Positions 55,573 to 63,617 of a DNA stretch of 64,000 nucleotides are shown here, piece by piece. The translations under genes were made by a program, and so were the position numbers. Below the pieces are notes generated by a model. The model made no database searches and had not been told where the DNA came from. It saw nothing but the letters and a program-made list of their open reading frames with translations. Origin of the DNA: CBDBND01 sp965207985 (lineage in GTDB: Bacteria; Pseudomonadota; Alphaproteobacteria; Rhodospirillales; Rhodospirillaceae); NCBI GenBank assembly GCA_965207985.1, contig CBDBND010000032.1:1-64000 (forward strand), written 5' to 3'. The stretch's first letter is position 1, and each line of letters opens with the position of its first letter.

Positions 55573-56757
55573 CTACTTCCAGGCCCCCCAGCCCGTCCAA
55601 TGAATGGATTCTCCCAAACGGCCGTACCGTTCCGCTTTGTGGTGCGAAGCTCTTGCCACCGCTTCGAAATCTTCGCGCGAAGCAACGTGAATATCAGGGG
55701 TCATCACTTCCATGTAATGATCTTCCTCAAATCCCGCCTCGACGAAGGCAGTCTTCATGTTGGTCGACGTAAACGCCTGATAAAACGGTTCGTTGTTGTA
55801 GTAGGCATCCCAGTCGATATAGAAAGCGTCGAACGGGTCCATGTTCTCCGTGCGCGGCAGTTCCATGTGCACCATCAGACCGCCTGGCTTTAATACACGG
55901 TGACATTCCTTGAGGATGCGTTTCATCCCCGTGCGCGATGTTTCATGGAAGGTGACCACCGAAAACACCAGGTCGAATTCGTCATCCCCGAAGGCTATGG
56001 CTTCGCCGTTCATCTGATGCAGATGGATGGCATAACCCAAGGATTCGGCGCGGCCGTGGCAGTAGCGCAAGACCGGCGCGCTGACATCAATGGCATGGAT
56101 TTCTGCATCGGGATACACATCCGACATCGGCAACAGGTTGTGGCCGACGGTGCAGCCCACATCAAGAATGCGGGCCGGTTTGAAATCAGGGAAGCGGATT
56201 TTTAGATGCTCCGCCAGGGATCGGCCGATGGTGTCACCCAGGGAACCGCCATTTCCCGCCGCGTATACATAGACGCCACGGTCGTACAAAGACCCTTGGG
56301 TGACGTCAAACCCGCCACGTTCGGAATGATAATTGCCCGGCATCAAATGAATGTCACAGGCTTTCACATACGGAGGCACGTCCAGATCCGGGTCGAGGGT
56401 CAGCGACCCTTTGGCCTCGTCCGCAAGGACCTTGGCCCGGGCATTGAGGTCCGGCTGTGCCCGTTCAATGGAGGGCGTGATGGAATCCCAGATCATCTCC
56501 TGGCAGGACCGCATCATGCTCGACCACGCGCGGCAATAGCCATCCTGCATCATCGCCCGGCGGACTTCGTGTTCGTCTTTAGGCGGGCGCCCCTTATCCG
56601 ATTCAAAGGCGGGTTTGACCCGGTTTTCATACACGCCTCGCAAACCGCCGCCAATCTCGTTGAGAATGTGCATGCGCAATGTGGAGACGTATGTCTGCAG
56701 CGCGTGCTCATCGTGGGTGGTCTTAACCATCAGGTCATGATGGGTTTGGCCGACCAT
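55573..56757 (-). CDS. SAM-dependent methyltransferase, paralogue 2
   Basis: A 394-residue protein, the same length as the protein at 43074-44258 and alignable along its whole length (for example PPYVKACDIHLMPGNYHSER versus PRYISALDVHLMPGCYHTER). The core has ARILDVGCTVGHNLLP (motif I), HAIDVSAPVLRYCHGRAESL, DDEFDLVFSVVTFHE and HRVLKPGGLMVHMELPR. The start at 56757 is preceded by AGGAGGCGG. Acceptor unknown. It is bordered by IS21 and IS6 remnants but intact. Confidence 0.87.
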   Translation of the reverse strand: MVGQTHHDLMVKTTHDEHALQTYVSTLRMHILNEIGGGLRGVYENRVKPAFESDKGRPPKDEHEVRRAMMQDGYCRAWSSMMRSCQEMIWDSITPSIERAQPDLNARAKVLADEAKGSLTLDPDLDVPPYVKACDIHLMPGNYHSERGGFDVTQGSLYDRGVYVYAAGNGGSLGDTIGRSLAEHLKIRFPDFKPARILDVGCTVGHNLLPMSDVYPDAEIHAIDVSAPVLRYCHGRAESLGYAIHLHQMNGEAIAFGDDEFDLVFSVVTFHETSRTGMKRILKECHRVLKPGGLMVHMELPRTENMDPFDAFYIDWDAYYNNEPFYQAFTSTNMKTAFVEAGFEEDHYMEVMTPDIHVASREDFEAVARASHHKAERYGRLGESIHWTGWGAWK

Positions 56758-56837
56758 GGGCCGCCTCCTGTGCCAACATCTGAAGCCAGTGTATCGTCCG
56801 CAAGCAGCGAGGCCAATCCACCGTCGCATGCACATTG

Positions 56838-57039
56838 ACCAAGCTAGATTGGACCTAGAACAACAAAACTCAAATTACTAGAGTACCAGATCAATATAGT
56901 CTGACAATGCCGTTTACGCCTCAAGACCAAGACCTAATGTCTCAATGTAATGTTCTCTTCCGCCGGCTGGCGCGGTCCCTTGACCATGGCCAACAATGCA
57001 AGGAAGAACACTAAAACGACCATTATCATCCCTGATGGA
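56838..57039. other. gap with IS6-like end
   Basis: AGTCTGACAATGCCG at 56898-56912 is the IS6 terminal sequence in reverse orientation, with no transposase left. The IS end abuts the truncated DUF1330 gene. No other feature is seen. Confidence 0.45.
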
Positions 57040-57041
57040 GT

Positions 57042-57267
57042 GCAGGGGATCGAAACGCATTCCAACCGGATAAGGTCTTCGAAAGAGATACCGCGTTTTG
57101 GGCTGCCATTGACACCTTCCCAATGCCTCACGTAATGTTCGTCGAATTTCCCAATGTCGAATCCATGCGGAATTTTTGGAACGATCCCGAATACAGGCGC
57201 TTGGCGGAAATCCGCAAGACGACAGGCAAGTGGTCTGTGGCGGAGTTCGTCCCCGCACCTCAATAGG
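57042..57267 (+). pseudogene. DUF1330-type protein, 5'-truncated
   Basis: From NAFQPDKVFERDTAFWAAID to FVEFPNVESMRNFWNDPEYR and LAEIRKTTGKWSVAEFVPA the frame matches the C-terminal part of DUF1330 proteins (a ferredoxin-like dimeric fold). In-frame codons begin after a TGA at 57039, and no start codon remains. It lies 27 bases before the bicupin gene, perhaps once its operon partner. Confidence 0.7.
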
Positions 57268-57294
57268 TAACACCACAAGACACGGGGGCCTGTC

Positions 57295-58143
57295 ATGGCG
57301 CGGGACCATGTCGAATATCTAGTCGTGCAGGAGATGCAGCGGGCACCGCTGATGGACAATGGGTATGCGACCGGATTCCGCGTCGCTGAACTGAGCCGGG
57401 ATCACGACACCGGCGCCGTCTCCTACTTTGGCTCCCTTGCACCGCAATGGATCCGCCGCGAAAGCGGGTACTATGAACACGACGTCGAATTACTGATTGT
57501 GAAAGGCGATCTCAAAATCGGCGATACAATTTTGGAAGCCGGACACTATACATTCATGCCCGGTGGGTGTTTGTGGGGTGAGTGTCTTTCCGAAACCGGT
57601 TGTGAGCTGTTCATGATGTTCGAGGGACCGGCCGTGTTCATCGTAGCGGACAAAGACCGAGGGGGCGCCAGAACGGACCTTCGCCTCGACGACGTCGATG
57701 CCAAGGGCATGCCCTGGGGCGAGCCTCCATCCCATCCGGGCCGCCCGGCGGAGGAAGCACCACCCGGTCTGAGCGTGAAATACATTCGCGTCGATCCGGA
57801 CACCAAGGCCTACACATTGATGGTCCGTCAAGCGCCGGGGTGGTTCGACCCCAAGCTCGAGCGCCATTCCATCTGGGAAGAATTGATCCTGCTAGACGGC
57901 GACTACCTCATGGGCAAGATGGGCAAGGTGAACGCTGGCACATACATCTTCCGCGACGGCGTCATTCCTCACGGCCCACAGGTGAGCAAGCACGGCAGCG
58001 TCTGGCTCGGGCGCGGTCCCGGTCCCATCGACTTCGACTACCTGGACGAACCCTGGGCCATGGCGCTGGTTGAGAAGTATCTCAACTCAAATCACCTCTT
58101 TACGGGCGAACACGAAACCGGCCCGTGGGGCAGCTGGATGTAG
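57295..58143 (+). CDS. bicupin protein (DUF4437-like)
   Basis: A 282-residue protein with two cupin-like halves. The first has YYEHDVELLIVKGDLKIGDT and LEAGHYTFMPGGCLWGECLS. The second has SIWEELILLDGDYLMGKMGK, AGTYIFRDGVIPHGPQVSKH and WLGRGPGPIDFDY. Glu and His residues in each half could bind a metal, but the usual cupin His pairs are incomplete in the first half. The function of DUF4437 proteins is unknown. The ATG at 57295 is preferred. IS6 debris follows directly. Confidence 0.8.
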   Translation: MARDHVEYLVVQEMQRAPLMDNGYATGFRVAELSRDHDTGAVSYFGSLAPQWIRRESGYYEHDVELLIVKGDLKIGDTILEAGHYTFMPGGCLWGECLSETGCELFMMFEGPAVFIVADKDRGGARTDLRLDDVDAKGMPWGEPPSHPGRPAEEAPPGLSVKYIRVDPDTKAYTLMVRQAPGWFDPKLERHSIWEELILLDGDYLMGKMGKVNAGTYIFRDGVIPHGPQVSKHGSVWLGRGPGPIDFDYLDEPWAMALVEKYLNSNHLFTGEHETGPWGSWM

Positions 58144-58402
58144 GAAAGCTCTGGTCGTAGAGCGTTGTCAGACTAATTGGCCCGGCGCAGAAGAAGCCAT
58201 AATACAGGATCTTCAGGCAGCAAGTTGACGCCATTCTGCCATGGTGCAGCGAGACTAGCTGCTGAACCAGCGGGTGCAAGTCCCGCCGGCGCAATTCTCA
58301 GTTTGGCGCCGTAGCATATCCCACTGGTCCCGGGGCGACCCGAGGCCGGCAGCTGGGACGTAGAAGCCATCATGGGCTGGGAAGGACACAGTGCCGTCCC
58401 GG
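58144..58402 (-). mobile_element. IS6-family end and junction DNA
   Basis: TTGTCAGACTAATTGGCCC at 58165-58184 and the following CATAATACAGGATCTTCAGG match the IS6 end at 49873. The match stops at about 58240. The stretch 58250-58400 has no recognised gene. Confidence 0.6.
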
Positions 58403-58640
58403 TTCTTCTCGGCGGCGGCAGGACGATCACACCATCGCGGTGCATGGCGAGCATGGTGACCCGGGCCATCATGTCCTTGAGGCCGCCGTCGGGTTTGAGC
58501 CAGCCGATGCGCCGGCAGAACTCCTTCGACAGGGCATGGCGGTTGAGCGCTGGAGGCCCGGCGATGAGCGCGCGCAGCAGCGCCATCTCTTCGGCGGTGA
58601 AGTCGCGGCCATAGTAGCGGCACTCGATGGCGCCGGTCAT
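58403..58640 (-). pseudogene. DUF4338 (DruA-like) transposon protein, N-terminal fragment
   Basis: From the ATG at 58640, MTGAIECRYYGRDFTAEEMA through ALNRHALSKEFCRRIGWLKP, DGGLKDMMARVTMLAMHRD and VIVLPPPRR is the N-terminus of a DUF4338 protein. The match stops where the fragment at 17623-17949 begins. The ATG overlaps the end of the IS66 fragment upstream, so this is an IS66-associated gene pair. Confidence 0.82.
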
Positions 58641-58985
58641 CCCGGCGCCGTGAACTCGAGCCTGCGCTCTTCGCTCATCGACCATGGCAGCCACGGCGAG
58701 AAGTCGTCGGGGGGCTGGCGACCATTTTCCGCACACGCCGCCAGCCACGCTTCCAGCCAGCGCAGCATGTCGATACCGTTCATTGAGAGCGTGCCGGCGA
58801 CCGAGTACATGATCGCGGAGAACTCCGCACCGTCCTCGCTGTTGGAGCCGAAGCTCAACCCCCGTCCTATTGCCGGAGCACGCAAGACTCTCTCGGCGGC
58901 ATTATTCGTGAGAGGCACTTGCGGATGGTCGACGAAGACGCACAGCCCCTCGCGATGGTTGAGAAGCGAGCCCAGCGCTGGTACA
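58637..58985 (-). pseudogene. IS66-family transposase (tnpC), C-terminal fragment
   Basis: The frame reads LNHREGLCVFVDHPQVPLTN then NAAERVLRAPAIGRGLSFGS, NSEDGAEFSAIMYSVAGTLS and MNGIDMLRWLEAWLAACAEN, the C-terminal end of IS66 transposases (PLTNNAAER with the catalytic Glu). The N-terminal nine tenths is missing. Confidence 0.9.
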
Positions 58986-59158
58986 TAATCCCGCCGCCGT
59001 TGACACCCGTCACTCCTGAATCTTGCGATGACCGCATTTCGCTAATCCTGTCTTGCCGACCTCGTCAGCCTCACCATTGCTGTGTGGCCGCACGCATACT
59101 CGCGCGGTCCGAGTAAGGGCCGTCATTGCTGCGTCCCTCCTGCCCCGCCACGGCTGCG
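58986..59158. other. short unassigned stretch
   Basis: No gene or repeat recognised between the IS66 and SIR2-like fragments. Confidence 0.3.
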
Positions 59159-59560
59159 CTACCCCGACAGACCTCGTATCCACTCCAGAGCGCCGTTAAA
59201 ATGGAACTGTTTGTCGGGGATATTGCCGTGCACAGAACGGTATCGTTCTCGCGTGATTTCGGCCTCTGAATATTCGCGGCTCAGATTGACGACATTGATG
59301 TCCTCTTCCGGAAGGTCCTTCAGCGCTTCGGAGAACAATGTCCGTGCGGCCATCTCCGTCGGAGGAAAAGAATAGCCGATAAATGTCACTTCATTGGCCG
59401 TCTCTAGGCTGGCGAACGCCTGCGACCAGACAAGCCGAAGGACCGGTTGTTCGACGAGACTGGACTTCGATAGAACAGGTGGGACCCGGACCCCGAAGTG
59501 CGCCAGAAGGTTGTCCCACAGCGTGTATTCCTTAACCAAGACCGGCAAGCGGCGGCGCAC
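59159..59560 (-). pseudogene. SIR2-like domain protein, C-terminal fragment
   Basis: The frame has LLAHFGVRVPPVLSKSSLVE, LRLVWSQAFASLETANEVTF then IGYSFPPTEMAARTLFSEAL and DINVVNLSREYSEAEITRER. IGYSFPPTE is the late motif of SIR2-like NAD-binding domains found in bacterial defence and stress proteins. The N-terminal NAD site is lost at the IS5 junction. It could be the remnant of an anti-phage gene (inference). Confidence 0.75.
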
Positions 59561-60117
59561 CTCCATTGACGGCCGCACCATGCGCCATTCCGGCTACGCC
59601 GCCAGCCTGCGCATCCGCAAGCGCATCGAGGAGAGCTTCGGCTGGATCAAGACCACCGGCGGGCTGGCCAAGACCCGGCACAAGGGCATCAAAAGGGTCG
59701 GCTGGATGTTCGAACTGACCGCCGCCGCCTACAACCTGGTCAGGCTCCCCAAGCTGCTGGCGGAGCCCGTGCCATGACGGCACCGGTGGCCTGCCAGCTG
59801 ATCGGCCGGTGGCGGATCGTCGAGGCCAACCTGTGGGACCGCGGCTATCTCGACCTCGACGGGCCCGCCGTGCTGGTCATTCGCGAAGATGGTCACGGCG
59901 AGATCGCCTTCGGCGCTCTGAACGCCAGCCTCGACCTGGAATACGGCCGATCCATCGTGTTCTTCACCTGGGCCGGCTTCGACGAGATGGACGAAGTCAA
60001 CGGTTCAGGATCGGCCGAACTCCTCGACGACGGATCGTTGGAGATTGAGTTCGCCTATCATCTCGGCGATAAGGCCACCCTCAAAGCCGAACCAGCCACT
60101 TTTTCAGCAGCCTGCTA
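59561..60117 (+). mobile_element. IS5-family 3' remnant with passenger gene
   Basis: The first frame (to 59777) reads RHSGYAASLRIRKRIEESFG then WIKTTGGLAKTRHKGIKRVG and ELTAAAYNLVRLPKLLAEP, the transposase C-terminus. The terminal TTTTTCAGCAGCCTGCTA ends the element at 60117. A passenger gene follows the transposase. Confidence 0.88.
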
Positions 60118-60118
60118 G
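59774..60118 (+). CDS. IS5 passenger protein, function unknown
   Basis: 114 residues: LIGRWRIVEANLWDRGYLDL, REDGHGEIAFGALNASLDLE, VFFTWAGFDEMDEVNGSGSA and LEIEFAYHLGDKATLKAEPA. Small acidic proteins of this kind follow transposases of this IS5 group (from memory), with no known role. The ATG overlaps the transposase stop (ATGA). The last codons lie within the IS terminal repeat, as usual for this group. Confidence 0.75.
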   Translation: MTAPVACQLIGRWRIVEANLWDRGYLDLDGPAVLVIREDGHGEIAFGALNASLDLEYGRSIVFFTWAGFDEMDEVNGSGSAELLDDGSLEIEFAYHLGDKATLKAEPATFSAAC

Positions 60119-60210
60119 AGCTTTATGTGATTAGACGGAGTCATTTTAGGGATTCACAAGCTTTTCGATTTCTGATTCAAGATTCTTGCTGGGTAAGGAG
60201 GCCAGCAAGG

Positions 60211-60588
60211 ATGGCAAGAGCTTATTCCCTTGATCTTCGAGAACGGGTTATTTCGGCTGTGTCGCGCGACGGGATGTCGTGCCGGGCGGCGGCGCGGCAT
60301 TTCGGGATCGGCGAGAGCACGGCGGTTGCCTGGCTGGCGCGCTACCGGCGGACGGGCAGCGCGGCGCCGGGCCGGATGGGCGGTTACAAGCCGCGTGCGA
60401 TCCGGGGGGCGCACGAGCGCTGGTTGCGGGACCGGGTGGCGCGGGGGGATTTCACGCTTCATGGGCTTGTCGGGGAGCTGGCGGATCGGGGCCTGAAGGT
60501 GGACTACCGTTCGGTCTGGACCTTCGTTCACGAGCAGGGCCTGAGCTATAAAAAAAACGCTGGTGGCTGGCGAGCGTCGGCGCCGTGA
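60211..60588 (+). CDS. IS630-family transposase, first frame (DNA-binding)
   Basis: A 125-residue product. It starts MARAYSLDLRERVISAVSRD with two helix-turn-helix units (CRAAARHFGIGESTAVAWLA and HGLVGELADRGLKVDYRSVW). It ends shortly after a run of eight A at 60550-60557 (GAGCTAT-A8-C), where a +1 shift or polymerase slippage would continue into the second frame as KKTLVAGERRRR. Such A-run recoding is common in this family. Confidence 0.9.
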   Translation: MARAYSLDLRERVISAVSRDGMSCRAAARHFGIGESTAVAWLARYRRTGSAAPGRMGGYKPRAIRGAHERWLRDRVARGDFTLHGLVGELADRGLKVDYRSVWTFVHEQGLSYKKNAGGWRASAP

Positions 60589-61156
60589 CGTGGCGCGCCG
60601 CCGCGCTCAGTGGTTGAAGTACCGCGACCGGGTTGACCCGACGCGCCTGGTGTTCATCGACGAGACCTGGACCAGGACCAACATGGCGCCCCTGCGGGGC
60701 TGGGGGTCAAAGGGCGCGCGACTGATCGGCGAGGCGCCACATGGCCGCTGGCACACCGCGACCTTCCTCGCCGCGCTGCGCCACGACCGAATCGATGCGC
60801 CCTGGCTCGTCGACGGGCCGATCAACGGCGAGCGCTTCCGCATCTATGTGCAGGACGTGTTGGTCCCAACCCTCAAGCCCGGCGACATCGTCATCATGGA
60901 CAACCTCGGCTCTCACAAGTCCAAGGCCGTGCGACAGGCCATCCGCCAGGCCGGCGCCCGGCTCCTGTTCCTGCCCAAGTACTCCCCCGACCTCAATCCC
61001 ATCGAGCAGGTCTTCGCCAAGCTCAAGCATCTGCTCCGCCTCGAAGCGCCGCGAACCGTCGAGGCCGTCTCAGCCGCCATCGGCAGACTCCTCGATACCT
61101 ATACCTCAAATGAATGCGCCAACTATTTCAAAAACGCAGGATATGACCCAACCTAA
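60563..61156 (+). CDS. IS630-family transposase, second frame (DDE domain)
   Basis: A 197-residue product with RLVFIDETWTRTNMAPLRGW (first Asp), PGDIVIMDNLGSHKSKAVRQ (second Asp) and LLFLPKYSPDLNPIEQVFAK (Glu), the complete IS630 DDE triad. It is probably made as a fusion with the first frame through the A8 run. A separate start at 60563 has no clear ribosome site. Confidence 0.92.
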   Translation: MAGERRRRDVARRRAQWLKYRDRVDPTRLVFIDETWTRTNMAPLRGWGSKGARLIGEAPHGRWHTATFLAALRHDRIDAPWLVDGPINGERFRIYVQDVLVPTLKPGDIVIMDNLGSHKSKAVRQAIRQAGARLLFLPKYSPDLNPIEQVFAKLKHLLRLEAPRTVEAVSAAIGRLLDTYTSNECANYFKNAGYDPT

Positions 61157-61168
61157 AATCATACCGCT

Positions 61169-63349
61169 CTAGGCGACACCAAGACCGGACGTGCGGATGG
61201 GCAGCCGACGGATGCGTTCGCCCGTGGCCGCGTAAATGGCAGCCGTAATGGCGGGAGCTGTGGCGGGCACGGCGGCTTCGCCAGCGCCGCCGACGATTTC
61301 TTCCGACTTCAGCAGTTCCACTTCCACTTCCGGCATGTTGGCCATGCGAACGACGTCGTAGTCGTGGAAGTTGGACTGCACCACCGCACCTTTTTCGACA
61401 GTGATTTCACCGAACAAGGCCGCACTCAAAGCATAAGTGATGCCGCTTTCCATCTGATGCACAACATTGGAGGGATCAAGGGCGAAGCCGCAGTCGTAGG
61501 CGCACCAGATCTTGACGATCTTCAAGTCACCGCCAGTGACATCCACTTCCGCCACTTGCGCATTGACCGATCCGAAGCCCGGACAGAAAGCGAGACCAAG
61601 GCCACGGCCAGCGGGCAAGTCCCGTCCCCAGCCGGACATCTCGGCTACCTTATCCAGCACAGCCAGTTCCCGTGGCTTGTCGAGGATGAGGCTACGGCGG
61701 AATTCGTAAGGATCGCGCCCGGTAAAATGAGCGAACTCGTCCATGGCGCTTTCGGAGAAGAAGCCGTTTTGCGACGACGACACCCCGCGCCAGAACCCGA
61801 CGGGCACCACCGGCTTGTATTCAACATAGTCGATCAGCGTGTTGGGAATGTTGTAGACGGCGTTGACCGCACCGCCCACGGATGTGGGATCGGGGAAATC
61901 CCGCGGCCGGTTCTGGAACTGAAGAATGGATTCTCCGGCAAGACGGCTATGCATGGCGATGAGATTACCGTCTTCGTCCACGGCGCCGCGAATGCGTGCA
62001 ACGTATGCCGCGCGATAACGGTCGTGCTGCATATCTTGTTCGCGGGTCCAGATCAGACTGACCGGACGGCCTTTCACAGCCATGGCTGCCTGCACGGACT
62101 GACGCGCGAAATCCGGTTCCCATTTGCGGCCGAAGCCGCCACCGGCAAAAGTATTCTGCAAATGCACGTTCTCCAGCGGCAGACCGGTAAGGTCCGCCCC
62201 TTCCTGGCGGGCCACATCCTGCTGCTGGTGCGGCGACCACATGGTGCATTCCGTATCGGTGACCAACGCGGTTGACGCCATAGGTTCCATACAAGCGTGA
62301 GCGAGGAACGGCACTTCGTATTCCGCTTCGAACACGCGGGCGGCGGACTCTATGGCGGCGGGAGCATCGCCCTTGGCGCCGAAGAAAGGTCTGGCTTCAT
62401 CGTCCAGAGAGGCGCGCATTTCCGCCCACATGTCGGAGGAGTTCAAGTCATCCATGCCATTGAAGTCCCACTCGACTTCCATGGCATCGGCAGCCGTCTT
62501 GGCATGCCAAAAGGTCTCACCGATCACGGCCAGACCATAATCCACCTCGGTGACGGCGACGACGCCAGGACGGCTGAGAACGTCGTCACGGTTGTCGCTG
62601 ACGATCTCGCCGCCGTAGACGGGTGAGGTGCGCAAAGCGGCATAGAGCTTGCCCGACAAGTCCACATCGGCGCCGAATACGGCAGAGCCATCCACCTTGG
62701 CGGGTGTGTCCTTGCGCGGCACATCGCGGCCCAACAGTGTGAAATCCGCTTGATCTTTCAGTACAGGGTCTTCGACCGGTGTAAGTTTGGCCGCGGCATC
62801 GGCAACTTCGCCGAAAGTAACGCTTTTGCCGGAGGCTTCGTGACGGATGACGCTTCGCTCGATGCTACAGTCTTCAGCAGCAACGCCCAACTGGTCTGCG
62901 GCAGCCCGCACCAGCATGTCTTTGGCGGTAGCGCCGGTCTTGCGCAGCAACTCATAATAACCCCGCGTGGCATCGGACCCGCCGGTGGATTGGCGTCCGT
63001 CTTTGGCCGGATTGCCATAGGCTGGATTGGCGGTAGCCAGCCGCACGTCCACCAGATCCCAGTCTGCATCCAGTTCCTCGGCAACAATCTTTGGCAACGT
63101 GGTGTAGACGCCCTGACCGATCTCACAGCCCGGGACGACAATGGAGACACGATTGTCGGCGGTAACGTTCACGTAGGCGTTCAGTGTCGCCGTCTCGCCT
63201 TTCGCAGCGGCGGCGGGAGACGGCGGCAGCTTAATCCCAAGGGCGAACCCGCCCGCTGCCAGCGCTGTTACGGTGAAGGTGCGGCGGCTGACGCTTACAG
63301 CTGTTAGTTTGCGAGAACCGTTCTTATCAGCGGAGCGGATGTGGGTCAT
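61169..63349 (-). CDS. molybdenum hydroxylase large subunit (xanthine dehydrogenase / IorB type)
   Basis: Oxidises an aldehyde or N-heterocycle with a molybdopterin cofactor, usually together with a small [2Fe-2S] subunit. The 726-residue protein has a twin-arginine signal (VSRRTFTVTALAAGGFALG), so it is exported folded. GCEIGQGVYTTLPKIVAEEL, GGSDATRG, QNTFAGGGFGRKWEPDFA and GFWRGVSSSQNGFFSESAMDE are typical of the isoquinoline oxidoreductase beta / aldehyde dehydrogenase group. The active-site Glu region is VGGAGEAAVPATAPAI. An alternative ATG is at 63370. The stop TAG coincides with the IS630 target TA. The small iron-sulfur subunit is not next to it in the window. Confidence 0.9.
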   Translation of the reverse strand: MTHIRSADKNGSRKLTAVSVSRRTFTVTALAAGGFALGIKLPPSPAAAAKGETATLNAYVNVTADNRVSIVVPGCEIGQGVYTTLPKIVAEELDADWDLVDVRLATANPAYGNPAKDGRQSTGGSDATRGYYELLRKTGATAKDMLVRAAADQLGVAAEDCSIERSVIRHEASGKSVTFGEVADAAAKLTPVEDPVLKDQADFTLLGRDVPRKDTPAKVDGSAVFGADVDLSGKLYAALRTSPVYGGEIVSDNRDDVLSRPGVVAVTEVDYGLAVIGETFWHAKTAADAMEVEWDFNGMDDLNSSDMWAEMRASLDDEARPFFGAKGDAPAAIESAARVFEAEYEVPFLAHACMEPMASTALVTDTECTMWSPHQQQDVARQEGADLTGLPLENVHLQNTFAGGGFGRKWEPDFARQSVQAAMAVKGRPVSLIWTREQDMQHDRYRAAYVARIRGAVDEDGNLIAMHSRLAGESILQFQNRPRDFPDPTSVGGAVNAVYNIPNTLIDYVEYKPVVPVGFWRGVSSSQNGFFSESAMDEFAHFTGRDPYEFRRSLILDKPRELAVLDKVAEMSGWGRDLPAGRGLGLAFCPGFGSVNAQVAEVDVTGGDLKIVKIWCAYDCGFALDPSNVVHQMESGITYALSAALFGEITVEKGAVVQSNFHDYDVVRMANMPEVEVELLKSEEIVGGAGEAAVPATAPAITAAIYAATGERIRRLPIRTSGLGVA

Positions 63350-63617
63350 GGCGGGCTTCCTCAGCACCATCAGCGGTGCGTTATCTGGTCTTGGTCAGTG
63401 ACGGTCGTTTTACCATAGGGCTTGCGGCACGTTAATGCGGACCTCAAGCGTCGAAACCACTCACCGACATGCGAGCGGTTATCAAGTCATCAAAAAGGCC
63501 AATGTCTATATCACCAAAATTGGTCATTCTGCGGCACTTTCAAGGGGTTCTGTAGCGTGCACAGGGGCCTGTGATAGAGTCCACCGCAGGGTTCAAAGCT
63601 CTGTGAGGACTATTCCC
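63350..63617. other. intergenic region between divergent genes
   Basis: 267 bases with no gene. It must hold promoters for the molybdenum hydroxylase (left) and the gene at 63618 (right). No operator pattern stands out. Confidence 0.4.

Larger units (their letters stand above)
60118..61169 (+). mobile_element. complete IS630-family element at a TA target
   Basis: About 1052 bases between TA dinucleotides (60116-60117 and 61170-61171), the target duplicated by IS630 elements. The ends GAGCTTTATGTGATT (left) and GAGCGGTATGATTTT (right, reversed) are imperfect inverted repeats. It has landed at the end of the IS5 remnant and at the stop codon of the molybdenum hydroxylase gene. Two overlapping frames encode the transposase. 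Confidence 0.88.

Noticed and set aside
58250..58380. Possible group II intron segment (GGTGCAAGTCCCGCC)
   Set aside because: Only a short GC-rich motif resembles intron domain I or a tRNA T arm. No reverse transcriptase and no domain V hairpin are found nearby.
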